DNA of 64,000 nt. It comes from Owenia fusiformis (taxonomy: Eukaryota > Annelida > Polychaeta > Sabellida > Oweniidae). The notes beneath the pieces were generated by a model. The model made no database searches. It was not told the origin of the DNA and saw only the letters and a program-made list of their open reading frames with translations. The position numbers were made by a program, and so were the translations under genes. The stretch covers positions 32,698,867-32,762,866 of the forward strand of contig CAIIXF020000008.1 of the NCBI GenBank assembly GCA_903813345.2. Reading direction: 5' to 3'. Numbering within the stretch: the stretch's first letter is position 1; each line of letters begins with the position of its first letter. Below, piece by piece: positions 49,501 through 61,310 of this stretch.

Positions 49501-50513
49501 TGAGCTAGAGATTGTCCTTGAGTACGTGTCATTATATTATATATATTTCTTATTTCATAAATTATTGTTTCATCCTATAAATCATATGACAGATCGTCTG
49601 ATACTTGGGAGAGCAAGCTACATGTTTTAATAGAAATACTCACGAACGTGTTATATCATGACCCGCCAAACCTTCTGTCTATTTTGCGACATAAGTCAAA
49701 CAGATACAAAGAAGTCATGACAAATAAATATAATTTATTAGATAATTTGTGTAAAATAAAAAATAATTTACATATAATAATGAATTACATTCATACAATA
49801 AGCTTCACCTACGTCATCATTACGTCATCAATTGCAAATATCACTATTTTTCTGTTTTCCTCACTGAATGCCTGATTTCTCGCCTGTTCATATTTTATCA
49901 TGTTCATTTAGGTTTAATTATATTTAAATGGGAATATTAAGAGAGATTTCACTTTCAGCTTTGTTAATTGTACATTACGTGAATTATAAAAATCAATACA
50001 ACATTTTGTTGCCAATGTCTCTTATAGATGGCAGGCCTGTTATGTTTGCCTTTTTAATCAAAGGACATTTTATTTTATTTATTCTATAATAAGGAAATGA
50101 CTGGTTTGTATTTACACAAAAAAACGCTGGTTTAAAACCTTTAGAGAAAATACAATTATGACAATAATGGCCAAAAAGCAGATATGCTGTAATTGTATTT
50201 GGCAAGAATATGCATCTTTGGTGTACTTTAGACCAATCAGAGTTGTACACTAACATTGTGAGTGATACCATTGTGAGTGATTTCATAGCCATTTCAAGTC
50301 TCTACAAATTCACTATTACTTCACGGATCTGGCAGAGAACTGGTGGATACGTACTTCTCCGCCTTTAAAAAACGTCACAACGTCACGTGCATTTGACCCA
50401 ACGTGATCAGTGGTAGCTGGATGTTTCAACTCGTGGCTCGGCCGAGACTGTATAGCTAAGTAAATATACAATACGTGTAGTTTACCCCATAGCAAAACAC
50501 GTCCCCATATTGT
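40557..50513. other. Intergenic DNA between vsx-A and vsx-B
   Basis: Ten kilobases without a recognised gene. It includes the vsx-A 5' flank, a T-rich stretch (about 46180-46620), a mosaic of GGGATAATCCC/ATATCC palindromes (47481-47709) and, at the right end, the presumed vsx-B 3' UTR. Minus-strand AATAAA candidates for vsx-B exist at about 50085 and 49495. Confidence 0.6.
47481..47709. repeat. Inverted repeat with GGATAATCCCAATAT ends
   Basis: GGATAATCCCAATAT at 47481-47495 is mirrored by ATATTGGGATTATCC at 47695-47709. Several shorter palindromes (AGATATGCATATCT, GTAGATATGTATATCTCC) lie between. It may be a degraded DNA element. Confidence 0.55.
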
Positions 50514-50851
50514 CTAACCAGTAGCAACTTCTCGATCACATAAGTCCGTGGTTCGTGGGAGATCGAAACTACTAACTCTATGTATATTAATACCCTCTTT
50601 GGAGTCTCTCATTTCTGACGCACGGGGTGTGTCTTGGAGATGAATTTCTGGACTACATAGAACTTCGGTGGTTTCGCGAATCTTCGCACTATGTTCCATC
50701 GCCTTTGCCCGTAGCGCAGCGATACTCTCAGACCGAAGTTCGTCCTTGTCTTTTAGAGCATGACCAGCTTTCTCCTCTCGTTCTGCGGGTTCGGTTTGCT
50801 CCCCATTAAGGTTCAACTTTTCGGCGGCCTCTATTGATTTCTTATGCATGC
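50514..50851 (-). CDS. vsx: vsx-B exon 5: OAR-like motif and stop
   Basis: It begins GCATGCATAAGAAATC after a pyrimidine-rich acceptor. It encodes [12 protein letters not shown], an acidic stretch, the OAR-like segment, and a tail ([19 protein letters not shown]) unrelated to that of vsx-A. Confidence 0.92.
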
Positions 50852-53800
50852 CTGGAAAATAAAAATATTTCAAATAATGCCTCTGACAAATCAAGCGACC
50901 GTTTTAAAAAACCATGTGTCCAATATAGGGACTTTTGACCAATATTTGATTTTGAAAGTTACGGAGTGCGAATGGAAACGTAACCAGACCCTTGTTGATG
51001 TACAGGTGTATCTATCTAGTATGATGCTGATTTATTTTGTCTTTCTCCTGTTTATTGCATTTAATGATAGTATACATGTAGTAAAAATACTCACTTAGCA
51101 GCCATGGTGCCGCTGATTCCATTACGCCATCTTTAGCACTCTTTGTGATAGTCTCCGGTAGAGGGAGTGAGTGTCGCACCATTGCCCCGTAGAGACCATA
51201 CTCCGCCATTATACTACTGCGCCCCCAGGTTTTCTCTGTTTTCCTCCACTTTGCTCGCCTATTTTGAAACCAAACCTGAAAACAAAGAATATTTTACATG
51301 TAATATACAGTCATTTTTCATATGTACATTTTGAACATACCAAAACCTTCATGGCGTATATTACATTTGAAAGCACACGAACAAAACCATGAAAACACAT
51401 TACAATCTGAGGCACGTTTCCAAAGCAATCCTTACAATATAAATATGAGCAGAGCGGGACTACTTTGGAATTTGTTTTCGCATGTGTCATATACAAAATC
51501 CCTATAAACCATAGAAATATTAATTCATTGAGTTGAGACTTCATTACTGAAGTCGGTTCGAATGATTTTATTTGACAGCTTTCCACACATGGGATTCCGC
51601 GACAACCTGTTCGCTAAATGAACAGATGGAATGAACAGGTTTCAGAGAAAACACTTGTTTACGCGCGATCTTGTTTTTTGGTGTCGTGTTTTCTTTCCAA
51701 TTTAATTATGAATGTTATGCAGAAAATGCGCTCGTATAAAATAACGCTGCCATGCATCCTTTGGAATTCACGAGTGGATTTGGGTCCCAGTTGTCATTGG
51801 ATTTCAGAGATGACACAAATTTATAATTCCGTATTCCACTTCACTTTAAAAACCATATGGATGCTCAACGAACTTTTTTCTATTGTTCTCAAATGGAACA
51901 GACTCGATTTCTTCTGTATATTTATTAATTTTTCAAACGATTTAGTTCTATTAACAAAATATATTCAACAAAGATAACAAGAAGTTGAACTTGAGAAGCG
52001 TTCTGGGATAGATAATAATCTCCCCGGCCACCTCAACGACCAGCATTACGGACATAGAATCAACAAGGCAAGTAATGTGTTTTTTCTTATTTGGCAGTCA
52101 GCTTTTAAGTGACTCTGCGGGCTGTCTAATTCCTCCTTATAGCACCAAAGACAATTATTTGGATTTGCCAACCACTTGCGGCTTCTCAATGTAAAGAAAA
52201 AACATCCCAGTATGCAGAAAATCCAGCTGGTATGTACCCTTTTAAAGATACAACATTGCGATGTGGAATCGGTTTACATGGAACTGGAATCATAAGATAC
52301 CATCTTGATATTGTTGCATTTTTAAAAATTGTTAGACCGTAATATCGAGACATAATTACTACTTAGAGATTGTTTCTTTATTTGTCATCACTAAAAGATA
52401 AACATGTAGAATTCAGCGTGACATTTATATATAAACATGGAGAATTCAGCGTGACATTTTATATTTTGGTGATATTAGGCTCATATGTTTTTCTAAGGCT
52501 CGCTTCGAACACGTGTCGAGGCGATCCGCACAGCAGGGACTTCAAAGATTTTGACAAAACAATTCCAAAACAAATAGACAAGCAATTTATCCGCCTAGTG
52601 GTGAAGAAATGTCTGATGAAGCAGTCATTGGTATTTCTTCTTTCTTCACGACCACTGGTTCAGATTTAAGTTAAAATGGTTAATTTTTATAATATTTTCA
52701 ACGTATACGTCTCTAATTTACCTGAGTTTTACCTGTATTTATCACGTGAATTGGACGATGATTTACTAGAAATTACAAATTATTTTCTATATTTGTTCCC
52801 CTTTGTTGTATTATCAAAAGCTTGAGTAATATTGCGGTCCTGTTTCTCTCAATGCAAATGCGGAAGCTTTATGTATCACTGGTACATCGTCACGAACAAT
52901 AATGGTATCTTGAACATACACTATTGTTCTCTACACGTATTACATACCAACTACCCTCGCCTCGTTGTGTTTCGGATGAAAACGAATCTGTAATTATGAC
53001 ACTAATTAACGGATGATTGGTTTTATTTCAGATTAATTATCGGGATGATTAGTTGTTTTTGAGGCGATGAGATACTTGAATGTCTCGGTCTTGGCTAATG
53101 AATGCGCCCATGTGAAAGGTATCTTTGGGGCACAACGTGCTGAATCTACCACTCATAATCCGGTCCCGGGAATCTTGTCTTAATTCAGCTTTCAGAGATT
53201 CTACTTTTTCAACCATCCTTTCGTGTGAAATCTTGTTTTATTACGTATAAATGTATACTCTAGTTAATTATTTAAAGCGTTATTCGAAATCAACAAAACC
53301 ACGCTGATGGTATAATGTGAGCAATCAGCAAGTACCCCATAAATTCCTCCATAATTCAATTATTGAGAAAAAAATCGACCTATGTTTATTTCAATTTTTT
53401 CACTTCCCTGAAGTTGATTCGTTAGATGTATAAACTAACAGATAGTGTGGGCTTTCGTTCTGTTTCCATTTTTTTAAATTAATTAGTTCATGTATGGCAT
53501 ATTATAAGTGAAATAATTTCGATTTAGTATTGTTTGCCTTTTTATCGTGTTTATTGTTTTTCGTATTCACTATGTCTTTATTGATGGGCAAATCTGATCT
53601 CTAAAATTATCATTGTCACAAAGTGAACATGAATTGATTATTAGCTAATTGAGTCTTTAGGTCTAATGTCGGATACAGGTAATATATGACGACGTTTTAA
53701 TCTGGAGTCAGGTGCTATGACCAGAGTTCCCCGGCATGGCAGACAAGTCACGCTTTTTCTCGTATTTTCTCGTTAAAACGTGAACACCGAGTATTATTTC

Positions 53801-56800
53801 ATGGATATTATTACCATTTAAAGTGTTTTCTAGTTGCGTGTCTGCGTTATTTCTCGGTAATTCATCTCTATTTTGCTTTATTTCACGTTTAAATACATGA
53901 CGTCAATTGATTTCATTAACAGGAAGGCCACTCAGGGGTCCCATGGGAGGGGGCAAATTGCGGATAGCTTGTCGACAAGATAAATGCACGACAACGTCGT
54001 TATTGTTTCTATAGAGCAAACCTATCCCATGAGTCTCATCGACCAATTAGGAACAACTGCAATAAGTTTATTACTAAATATCAAAGTTTTTATTAGGAGT
54101 TAACTAGCTCATGCTGGCAGAAACGGAGGAGATTGGCAGTAAATTATTCACGAAGTAAACTGTCGAAAACAATGCAACGTAGCAAAGCGCCTTTCAGTTT
54201 ATTAGAGATAAGCTCTTAACGGAGATTTTGAGTTAAAAGCTAATAGTTTAGTGAATACAGTAGTGATCAACTAATTTGACATCAGCATTGATGTAATAAA
54301 AAAGAAAATGCTCCCTCGATGGCGTTAAATTAAAATGCTGCCATGTTATTATCTCATTATATTAATGGGAACAACATCGTTAATAAGCAATGAAGTCATC
54401 AAAATGATGAACTTCTATCTGCTGAATGATGTGTGAGTATGTTACATGATATGTGGATATATACCGCATGATATGTGGATATGTTACATGATATGAGAAT
54501 ATGCTACACGATATATGGATATGCTGAATAATATGTTAATATGTTTCATTATATGTGGATATGCAGCATGATATTTGGATGTGTTACATGATATGTGAAT
54601 CTGTTACATGATATGTGAATGTGTTTCATGATATTTAAATATGTTACATGATATGTGAATATGTTACATAATAAGTGAATGTGTTTCATGATACGTGAAA
54701 ATGTTACATGATATGTGAATGTGCTTCATGATATGTGAAAATGTTACAAGATATGTGAGTATATTACATGATATGATAATATATTACATAATATACTGCA
54801 TAAATAGGTCACACGAAATGTGAATATGTTACGTACTCCATGACACGCGAAAATGCTACATGCAATCCTGTATGATATGGGATATGCTGATATGGAAATA
54901 AACTACATGATAGATTGTAAATCAGACACATTTGCCTGTCAATAAAGTTCACTGGGATAAAAATGGCGTAAGTTTGTCCCAAAGATGTACTCCTAGAACG
55001 AATTCTCTACAAATTCTAAATTGACCTATATTCCATCTTCCGGGAGCGAGATCGGTCTTTCGAAGCGAGGAGATCTCTCTTGAATATAACCAGGTAAAAA
55101 CTGCGAAATAAAGTCCCAAACGAATTACCGTTAAACAAACGTGCATTCTATCTTCGGGGAATGAGATCGGTCTTTCCAAGCGAGAAAATTTCTCTTGAAA
55201 ATGACCAAGTGAAAACTGCGCAAAAAAGTCTCGCCTTCGGACGTACCTGTATTCTATCTTCCGGGAGGTCCGTTTTGAGTGAGAGGACCTCTCTCTGATA
55301 CACGTCCGGGTAATGCGCCTCTTTGAAGGCCTTCTCGAGTTCCTCTATCTGGTAGCTAGTGAAGATCGTTCTGAAATAGAGAGGTAAAGATTTAAGATAC
55401 GTAGAAAAATCGGGATAACTGATTTTATAAGTTAGACAGAGCGGCTGTTTTTAGGATCTGCGTTCTTTTGTGGTTTTGTAATGTTGCCCTTTGTAATGAT
55501 GAGATGGGTTTACATGCCATTAGAATTGACTCATTTATGTGAAACACAAGAAGTCTATTGAAACCAAAAAAGAAATGTGTATATTTCAAAAAACTAACCA
55601 GTCATTAACTTTTAGGTCAATGGGGCAAGCCACAAAAATTCAATGAAACCTAATCTACAATGCCAAACATATCTATCGTAATATTCAAGATTTTTAAATG
55701 ATGACGTTAAATTTCAGCACTATTTTGACAATCGATACAGCTTGTGGTGTTCGCAAATTGATACTTTTATCAACGATCATAATTTGAGTAGATGCGGTGT
55801 TGTCAAGTGGATGGCGGACCCCTTGTCATATCACAATCAGTAAACCAAGGGGTAATAAAAGAGAAGGATTAATTGATTAAATGGTTCGATTTCTATCGGA
55901 TATTAGCTAAATTCCAGATCGCCAAAAATGCATGAAATCCTGATTTAAGAGACAAAACTGTTAACCTAGCTGATAGTACTTGATGTTATGATTCAATATG
56001 AGCTAAAAACAGGAATATTTCTAATATTTGTCAAGGTTGCAGCTGGGATCACAAAAATATAGGCGAGGCAAATTTGAATAGGTGAGGCAAAACCAAATAG
56101 GATATCATACTTGCACTTTCACAGTTTTACTCGAAAAAACGTTTTCACTTGTCACTATTAGCAACACTCATGCTTGAACTCATTAAAGTCGAGTTTTGAG
56201 TGTAGTTCGAAAGCTATTTTGAAAATTGGGCTGTTTAATAACCTTTATCAGCAGATCTAAATATTATGATTAATAATTATTATACAACCATGATATTCTA
56301 TCCTATATTTTCATAGACAAGACCCCCAATATTGAGTATGAAATAAAGCTAGTTTGGATCTGAGAAGAATGTATCGAATGCGATATGGGGCGATTAGGTT
56401 CTACTTTTCAGATTAAATAATTTATTCATAGATAGAGAGACTATAAACAATTTAGTCAGCTTATGATTGCGATTATTAAGATGGTAAATTCTCTAATGCA
56501 ATTAGATGATGAGGAACTACCCGGGAAGTACTCGAAAACGCATCGAACGATAATAGACAGTGACCACAGACAAACATACTGTAATAAGCAATTACGCTAA
56601 TGCCGCAAAACTCTCCAGAGTCACTTCAGCTATTTTATTATCAAACCCTAATTCAGATGACATATTTGAATAATAGTCAATACTCTTCTCTTTTCTATTA
56701 AACTTTCCTAGTTATTGACTTTGTAAATTAAGTTAGAATCGTCGATGATAATCCCCCACTTCAAAAACGCCAGATTTATACCGCCTTAAACGTCAATGTT

Positions 56801-57717
56801 TACAACCATTTTAGAACAGTCATCACGGCGATCCGTTCCAGTCTTGTAACCCCATAACCCTTTTCGGTTGAACTATTTCAGCGTCGTTTCCACGTTTTTA
56901 AGTACTTTTCATTTAATGTTTCTCCATCCCTCCTCACTCCTCAGTGACCAATTTAGCAAAAACAAGATGGCGTTTTGTTCGCGGGGATCCATGAAAGGAG
57001 GTGGAGGATCAGTCTTTGATAAGCTTCACTTGAGGAAGCTATGACTTGTTCTTAATCATGTTTAATCAGTTAATAAGACTCCTTATTCTATAGATCTAGT
57101 CAAAAGCAATTTATTTAGCGACCTTTTACACGTAATTATCACGTTTATTTTGCCTCGACTAATAAAATGTTGTGACGGTTCACGTCAGTTCCAATGACTG
57201 CGTCACAAAAAACAGTGTCAAATATTGTTACCCCATTTATTTTATTAAAAAATGTGAGCAACACATATTGTCGTCCACCAAATTCAAATGCTATCAGATA
57301 TCGTTTAGCAGCTCTGCCACATTTTGCCCTCTCGATCCGATCTCTTTGTCTCCATTTTGTTCGCCGCGTATTTTTGCCACATCTTTTTGCCCTCACTATT
57401 CTCTGACTCTGTCCATTTATACCCCAAATCGGTGGCATCCATTTCCGTGCCCCGTTCATACTACCCAATATTTCAGTTTGACCTGTCCCATTCTCCACAC
57501 TAGCCAATCCAGTTAGTCATCCCGCTCGTGTTTTCTTTTCCTCCATACCCGATTCCCACCCGGATCATATGCCTCATTCACCTCGAGCCTTAACATTTTT
57601 GTACTATTTTTTATTTATGTTCCCCGACTCACCTGTGTCGTCGCTTCTTCTTCTTGCTTTTCTTACTGAGACCTCTGGCTCCAAACAACACCCCTCTCTC
57701 ACTGTCATCGTCGCCAT
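50514..57717 (-). CDS. vsx: VSX/Chx10-type paired-like homeobox protein 'vsx-B', 3' four coding exons, 5' end not in window
   Basis: Exons, right to left, are 57717-57633, 55370-55247, 51275-51095 and 50851-50514, all GT-AG; phases match vsx-A exactly. They give 242 residues to the stop. The visible protein starts GDDDSERG, then a long basic run [11 protein letters not shown], a complete Q50 homeodomain (57 of 60 residues equal to vsx-A), and the CVC domain ([35 protein letters not shown]) that is closer to vertebrate VSX2 than vsx-A is. It ends with OAR-like [15 protein letters not shown] and a polar tail. The WLL-S-MHKKS junction has Ser where family members usually have Gly. An eh1-bearing first exon was searched for by eye in 57.7-64 kb and not found. 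Confidence 0.93.
51095..51275 (-). CDS. vsx: vsx-B exon 4: recognition helix and CVC domain
   Basis: 181 bp, two codons shorter than in vsx-A. It starts at [18 protein letters not shown]. Both copies read TEKTW where I recall REKCW in vertebrate VSX2, a shared difference that supports recent common origin. Confidence 0.95.
51276..55246 (-). other. vsx-B intron 3
   Basis: A 4-kb intron. It contains the 20-bp minisatellite (54425-54815) and, next to the exon, two decayed copies of the exon end (55030-55250). No other gene was seen. Confidence 0.7.
54425..54815. repeat. Minisatellite of about 20 bp (ATGTGAATATGTTACATGAT)
   Basis: About 19-20 imperfect units in 390 bp. Variation is concentrated at GTTACATG/GTTTCATG and GTGAAT/GTGGAT. 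Confidence 0.9.
55030..55250 (-). pseudogene. Two degenerate tandem copies of the vsx-B homeodomain exon end
   Basis: The splice-donor end of exon 3 (from ATTCTATCTTCCGGGA at 55251 to about 55334 in plus orientation) recurs in decayed form from 55145 (ATTCTATCTTCGGGGA) and from 55030 (ATTCCATCTTCCGGGA). Spacing is 106 and 115 bp. Matches continue through the parts coding [22 protein letters not shown]-like sequence, with indels, to a common TGCG. The copies carry frame changes and no intact donor, so they should not be spliced into the mRNA. Confidence 0.65.
55247..55370 (-). CDS. vsx: vsx-B exon 3: homeodomain helices 1 and 2
   Basis: 124 bp, same length and phases as in vsx-A. It encodes [15 protein letters not shown] and ends PEDRIQ. 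It differs from vsx-A at three residues only (S/N, I/M, D/N). Confidence 0.95.
55371..57632 (-). other. vsx-B intron 2
   Basis: A 2.3-kb intron. Overlapping open frames on both strands at about 57145-57516 (120 and 114 codons) show no motif and no splice context linking them to vsx-B. Confidence 0.7.
57633..57717 (-). CDS. vsx: vsx-B exon 2: acidic linker and homeodomain arm
   Basis: 85 bp, phase 1 in and phase 2 out. It encodes DDDSERG, an LFGARGLS stretch and [12 protein letters not shown]. The acidic DDDSE resembles the DSED stretch before the VSX2 homeodomain. Confidence 0.92.
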
Positions 57718-57813
57718 CTGAAAGTACATAAACAATATCATATTGAGATAATACACATGTACTGTATTTGTAGCATTTATTGCCAGAACAAAACTAAATC
57801 TACGAGCGGCCCG

Positions 57814-57824
57814 GGTTCGATTCC
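57814..57824 (+). repeat. tRNA-like B box, possible SINE remnant
   Basis: GGTTCGATTCC is a perfect match to the RNA polymerase III B-box consensus and sits in a short T-arm-like context (CCCGGGTTCGATTCCCG). No full tRNA cloverleaf or clear A box precedes it, so a degraded tRNA-derived SINE is more likely than a tRNA gene. Confidence 0.35.
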
Positions 57825-60800
57825 CGATGGTGCCTTCGGTAATTTTATATTTCTGGTGTCTTTATGTAACACTACACTACCCTGGGATCGAAAGGCTAAA
57901 ACAATTAGCAGGTGAAGCTCTCTTGAGAGAACTATCAAAAGGGTAGATAAACACATGTTGATCACCATGCATTATTATACACAAAAAGAATTCAATGGCT
58001 GGCGAAAACTGAATGTAAATTAAGACAAAACAGTCACAAAATTAAATCTAAAGACTCTAAACCCCAAAAATCCAAAACAATGGGTAGACAAAATAAGTCA
58101 CTCATTGTATCGTTTTGTACTAGTTTGTTTTTCAATTTGAGATTTAACCTTATTGTATATAAGTGTGGGGTTGGCCACATTCTAAACACGGAATTGTTTT
58201 CAATCTGTTTTTGAAGATTGTGGAAAGATACCTCGCCCAGCGGATAATCCTATTAAGCTAGTGCGATACGTGTATACATTTAACAAGATGGGCGATGTTT
58301 AACCCGAAAAACCTTAACGCTATCTCCCGATCATCGACAAACTACGAGAGATCGGATTTCCCATCATATACACGGGCTATCATTCGGTGGTCTTCAATTA
58401 ACTCCGCAGACCCCAATCAGAATAATATTTTGATACTTCGCGGATAAGATTTCCCCAGCGGCCAATCAAAATGATAGACTTTTAATTGGATTGAAATGGC
58501 GTGGAATCTTTATCTATTTTGTTTTCACGTTTTATCTCGTTATTACATCAACATTAATGCTAATTTAAGATTCAAGTGGTGTTGGTGAACATGGTCGGTA
58601 ACCTTAATCTAAGTTCGAACGATTGGCACGTTTGGTCAGGTGTCCAATACGATAGAGTACATATACAAGAATATATAGAGATACTAGAACTTTAACTCTC
58701 GTGGCTCGCTCTAGTTATCCACTCTAAATGGGTTGAATTGCTTTTCGATCTTGGGGTCTTTGCATAGCTGAGAGTTAAGCTTTGTAACGTAATCGTTTAT
58801 AATTACATCCATATATTGTTTCTTCTGTCTTTGTTTTTCGTTTAAAGGCTGTACATCACCTAATTTCACGATATCTTGCACTTGCAATGGTGGAAACATC
58901 AAGAATTAAGTAAATTGTTCGTGTATTTTCGTCTCATTGTTAGTAAATACCATCGAGATTATTAGTATCTGGGTTGGTATCTTAAGTTTGAGGAAGTCGC
59001 GATTCATACGACCAATACGCGAGATAATGCGCCACCTGACAGATATAATGTTACATAAACAGATAAATCTCTGTCTATTTACCTGCCAGTTGATACGGAC
59101 ATGATTGTCGTTAGCAACAATCAGCTTTGCTGGAATGTCATCCCGGGAGATTCTATATAGATCGCGTTTTTAAACCTGTCAAAATTTAAAATGGTTAGGA
59201 TTCATCTTGGACTTCCATGGAGGTAGACTTGAGTGAAGAAAACGCGAACACCATGAAAGAAAGAAGTTGAGCGTCCATCTCGAACTATTAAGACTTCATG
59301 AGGGTGTGGGTTGCGTTGCCTTTTTGTGCCCCTGCGCAGTACACGTTTTAAGATTCAAGAAAAATTTCGTGTTTAGATGGTTTGAGTTACTTATGAAACA
59401 GCCTTGTTTGAACATTTGTAACTAAGGAAAACAAAAAATACTAAATGAAACGTGCTTTGGATCGCAATTATTTTCATCGTTAAAACATCGTTCTTCTATT
59501 ATTTTTGCAGGAATGTATAGTTTCAGTTGAACAAACCCGGGTGAACAAACGGGCTCCGAAAATGCCCCAACACAGAGTGGACTGACTCTGTCGAGCAGGG
59601 TATTTTCTTGGGGCAGTGCATTAGACTGTATCAAACTGCAGTCTGTCAGATGTAGCAATAAGTCTCTGGCACGTTCTACGGTTCGATTATTTAGACTTTT
59701 TATCTGAGATAAGAGTTCTCCCCTACCTTGATATTTTGACATCCATCTCAATACTTATCTTGTCTGTTGATGACTAACTAGTCTAATTGAAGAAAAAACA
59801 TTTTAAAGTCTATTAAATGCCTTTTAACCGACGTGATCTCAGAACATCGTTTATCCTAACAAAGAGGAACATATCCGCGCCTTTGTGTCCCCACGGCTCA
59901 CCGCTTATTCCGATATAAAAAATGACATAAATCCAAAAGGTGACAGTTAATATTATTCATATCTATTTACATTACAATTTGAAGATTTCTGGGGTATAAA
60001 CCAAACGCAACCACAATTGAAGTACCCAGTTGAATAGCACGGTTTACGTCAACTCTGACACGCGCCCTTCGTAAATAAATACTACCGCCTGCTCTATGGC
60101 GAAGGTCCTAATTAGCCCAATTATTTAGATAGGAAGATGAGACCTAGAGACCACAATGTTAATCTATGATTTACGTGTTTCATCCCGAAGACAGTAGTTC
60201 TAACATTATGCAAGATCAAGCAACTTGCGCACATGAAAGTGTTTCTGCCTTCTTTGGACACAGGCCCTATTTCAAATTGCCGAATTGTTCTTAAAGTCTG
60301 TGTTTGTCGTATAAAATTAGCGTCCCTTTGATAAATCCTTCTGTTGTCAATTTTTTCAGAAAATTGGGTTATATTTTGATTTTAGACCATGCCAACATTT
60401 CAGAAAGATACAGAACAGACATTATCGATTTTTCAACATGTGAAGTGGGCAGGAACATTGGACGTAAAATCAACAACCAGTGGTCAAGCCCCTGGCTTTT
60501 TATCCCCGAGTGCTTAGAATGAGCTGAATGTTAATGAAAATGAAAAATGTGGTTTTGATTTCTTTTCACAACATTTCTATTTAGAATCGCATAAATAAAT
60601 CTCTTCGCGGATATATGATCGAATGGATGACAGGTCCTAATTATCGTGTTGACACAGGGAGATGCACACGTCAGATTGACATCCGAGTCGACCCTACGCC
60701 CCTCCTTTATAAAGAATACAAAACTTAGGGCCATCTTACTTTATTTGAGTTACACCAAAGGTGCTAATTTTAATACAATTTGTGTATAATTAAGCCTAAT

Positions 60801-61188
60801 GAAGACCGAACGACAAGGGCGTTATTTCAAACAATAAACGTCAATTTTGAACCCCTGTTTCCTGACGTTGGTCAATGAATAATTAAAACTGCGAATTTTC
60901 CAAATATGTATAAAATTTCGGTCGGGGCCTTAAGACAGGTGCTTCATCGCAACGCATCAACTATGTGTGAAAATTTACAACTTACAACTTCATTTTAATC
61001 TACGATCTGCAGTATGTCAAACAATCTACGTTTTCCCCCACGTATGATGTCAAATAACTCATTAAAATGAGATAATTACAGATGCTTTTTCGTGACGTTT
61101 CTGTTAGGTCACATCTCCTCCCTAAAGTTTGTTATTCGAAAGTTGACCTTTGTGCCCTTATCTCAAGTAGCGCCAATCTCTAATAATT

Positions 61189-61310
61189 GAAGGTATTTGA
61201 ATATTGAAGGTATTTGAATATTGAATGTATTTGAATATTGAAGGTATTTGAATATTGAAGGTGTGTGAATATTGAAGGTATGTGAATATTGAACGTATTT
61301 GAACATGAAT
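61189..61310. repeat. 17-bp minisatellite (ATTGAAGGTATTTGAAT)
   Basis: Seven head-to-tail units with a few substitutions (GTATTT/GTGTGT/GTATGT). Confidence 0.92.

Noticed and set aside
50627-50809. Plus-strand frame across vsx-B exon 5
   Set aside because: Antisense shadow of the OAR-coding exon.
57145-57516. Overlapping 120-codon (minus) and 114-codon (plus) open frames in vsx-B intron 2
   Set aside because: Both strands are open over the same DNA, neither has a known motif, and the start codons and splice context are not convincing. Treated as chance.
57790-57840. Possible tRNA gene
   Set aside because: Only the T-arm/B-box region is tRNA-like; no A box, anticodon arm or acceptor stem could be folded.
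59422-59751. 109-codon minus-strand frame considered as vsx-B exon 1
   Set aside because: It lacks the FxxxxLLxL motif and a phase-1 donor, and resembles no VSX N-terminus.
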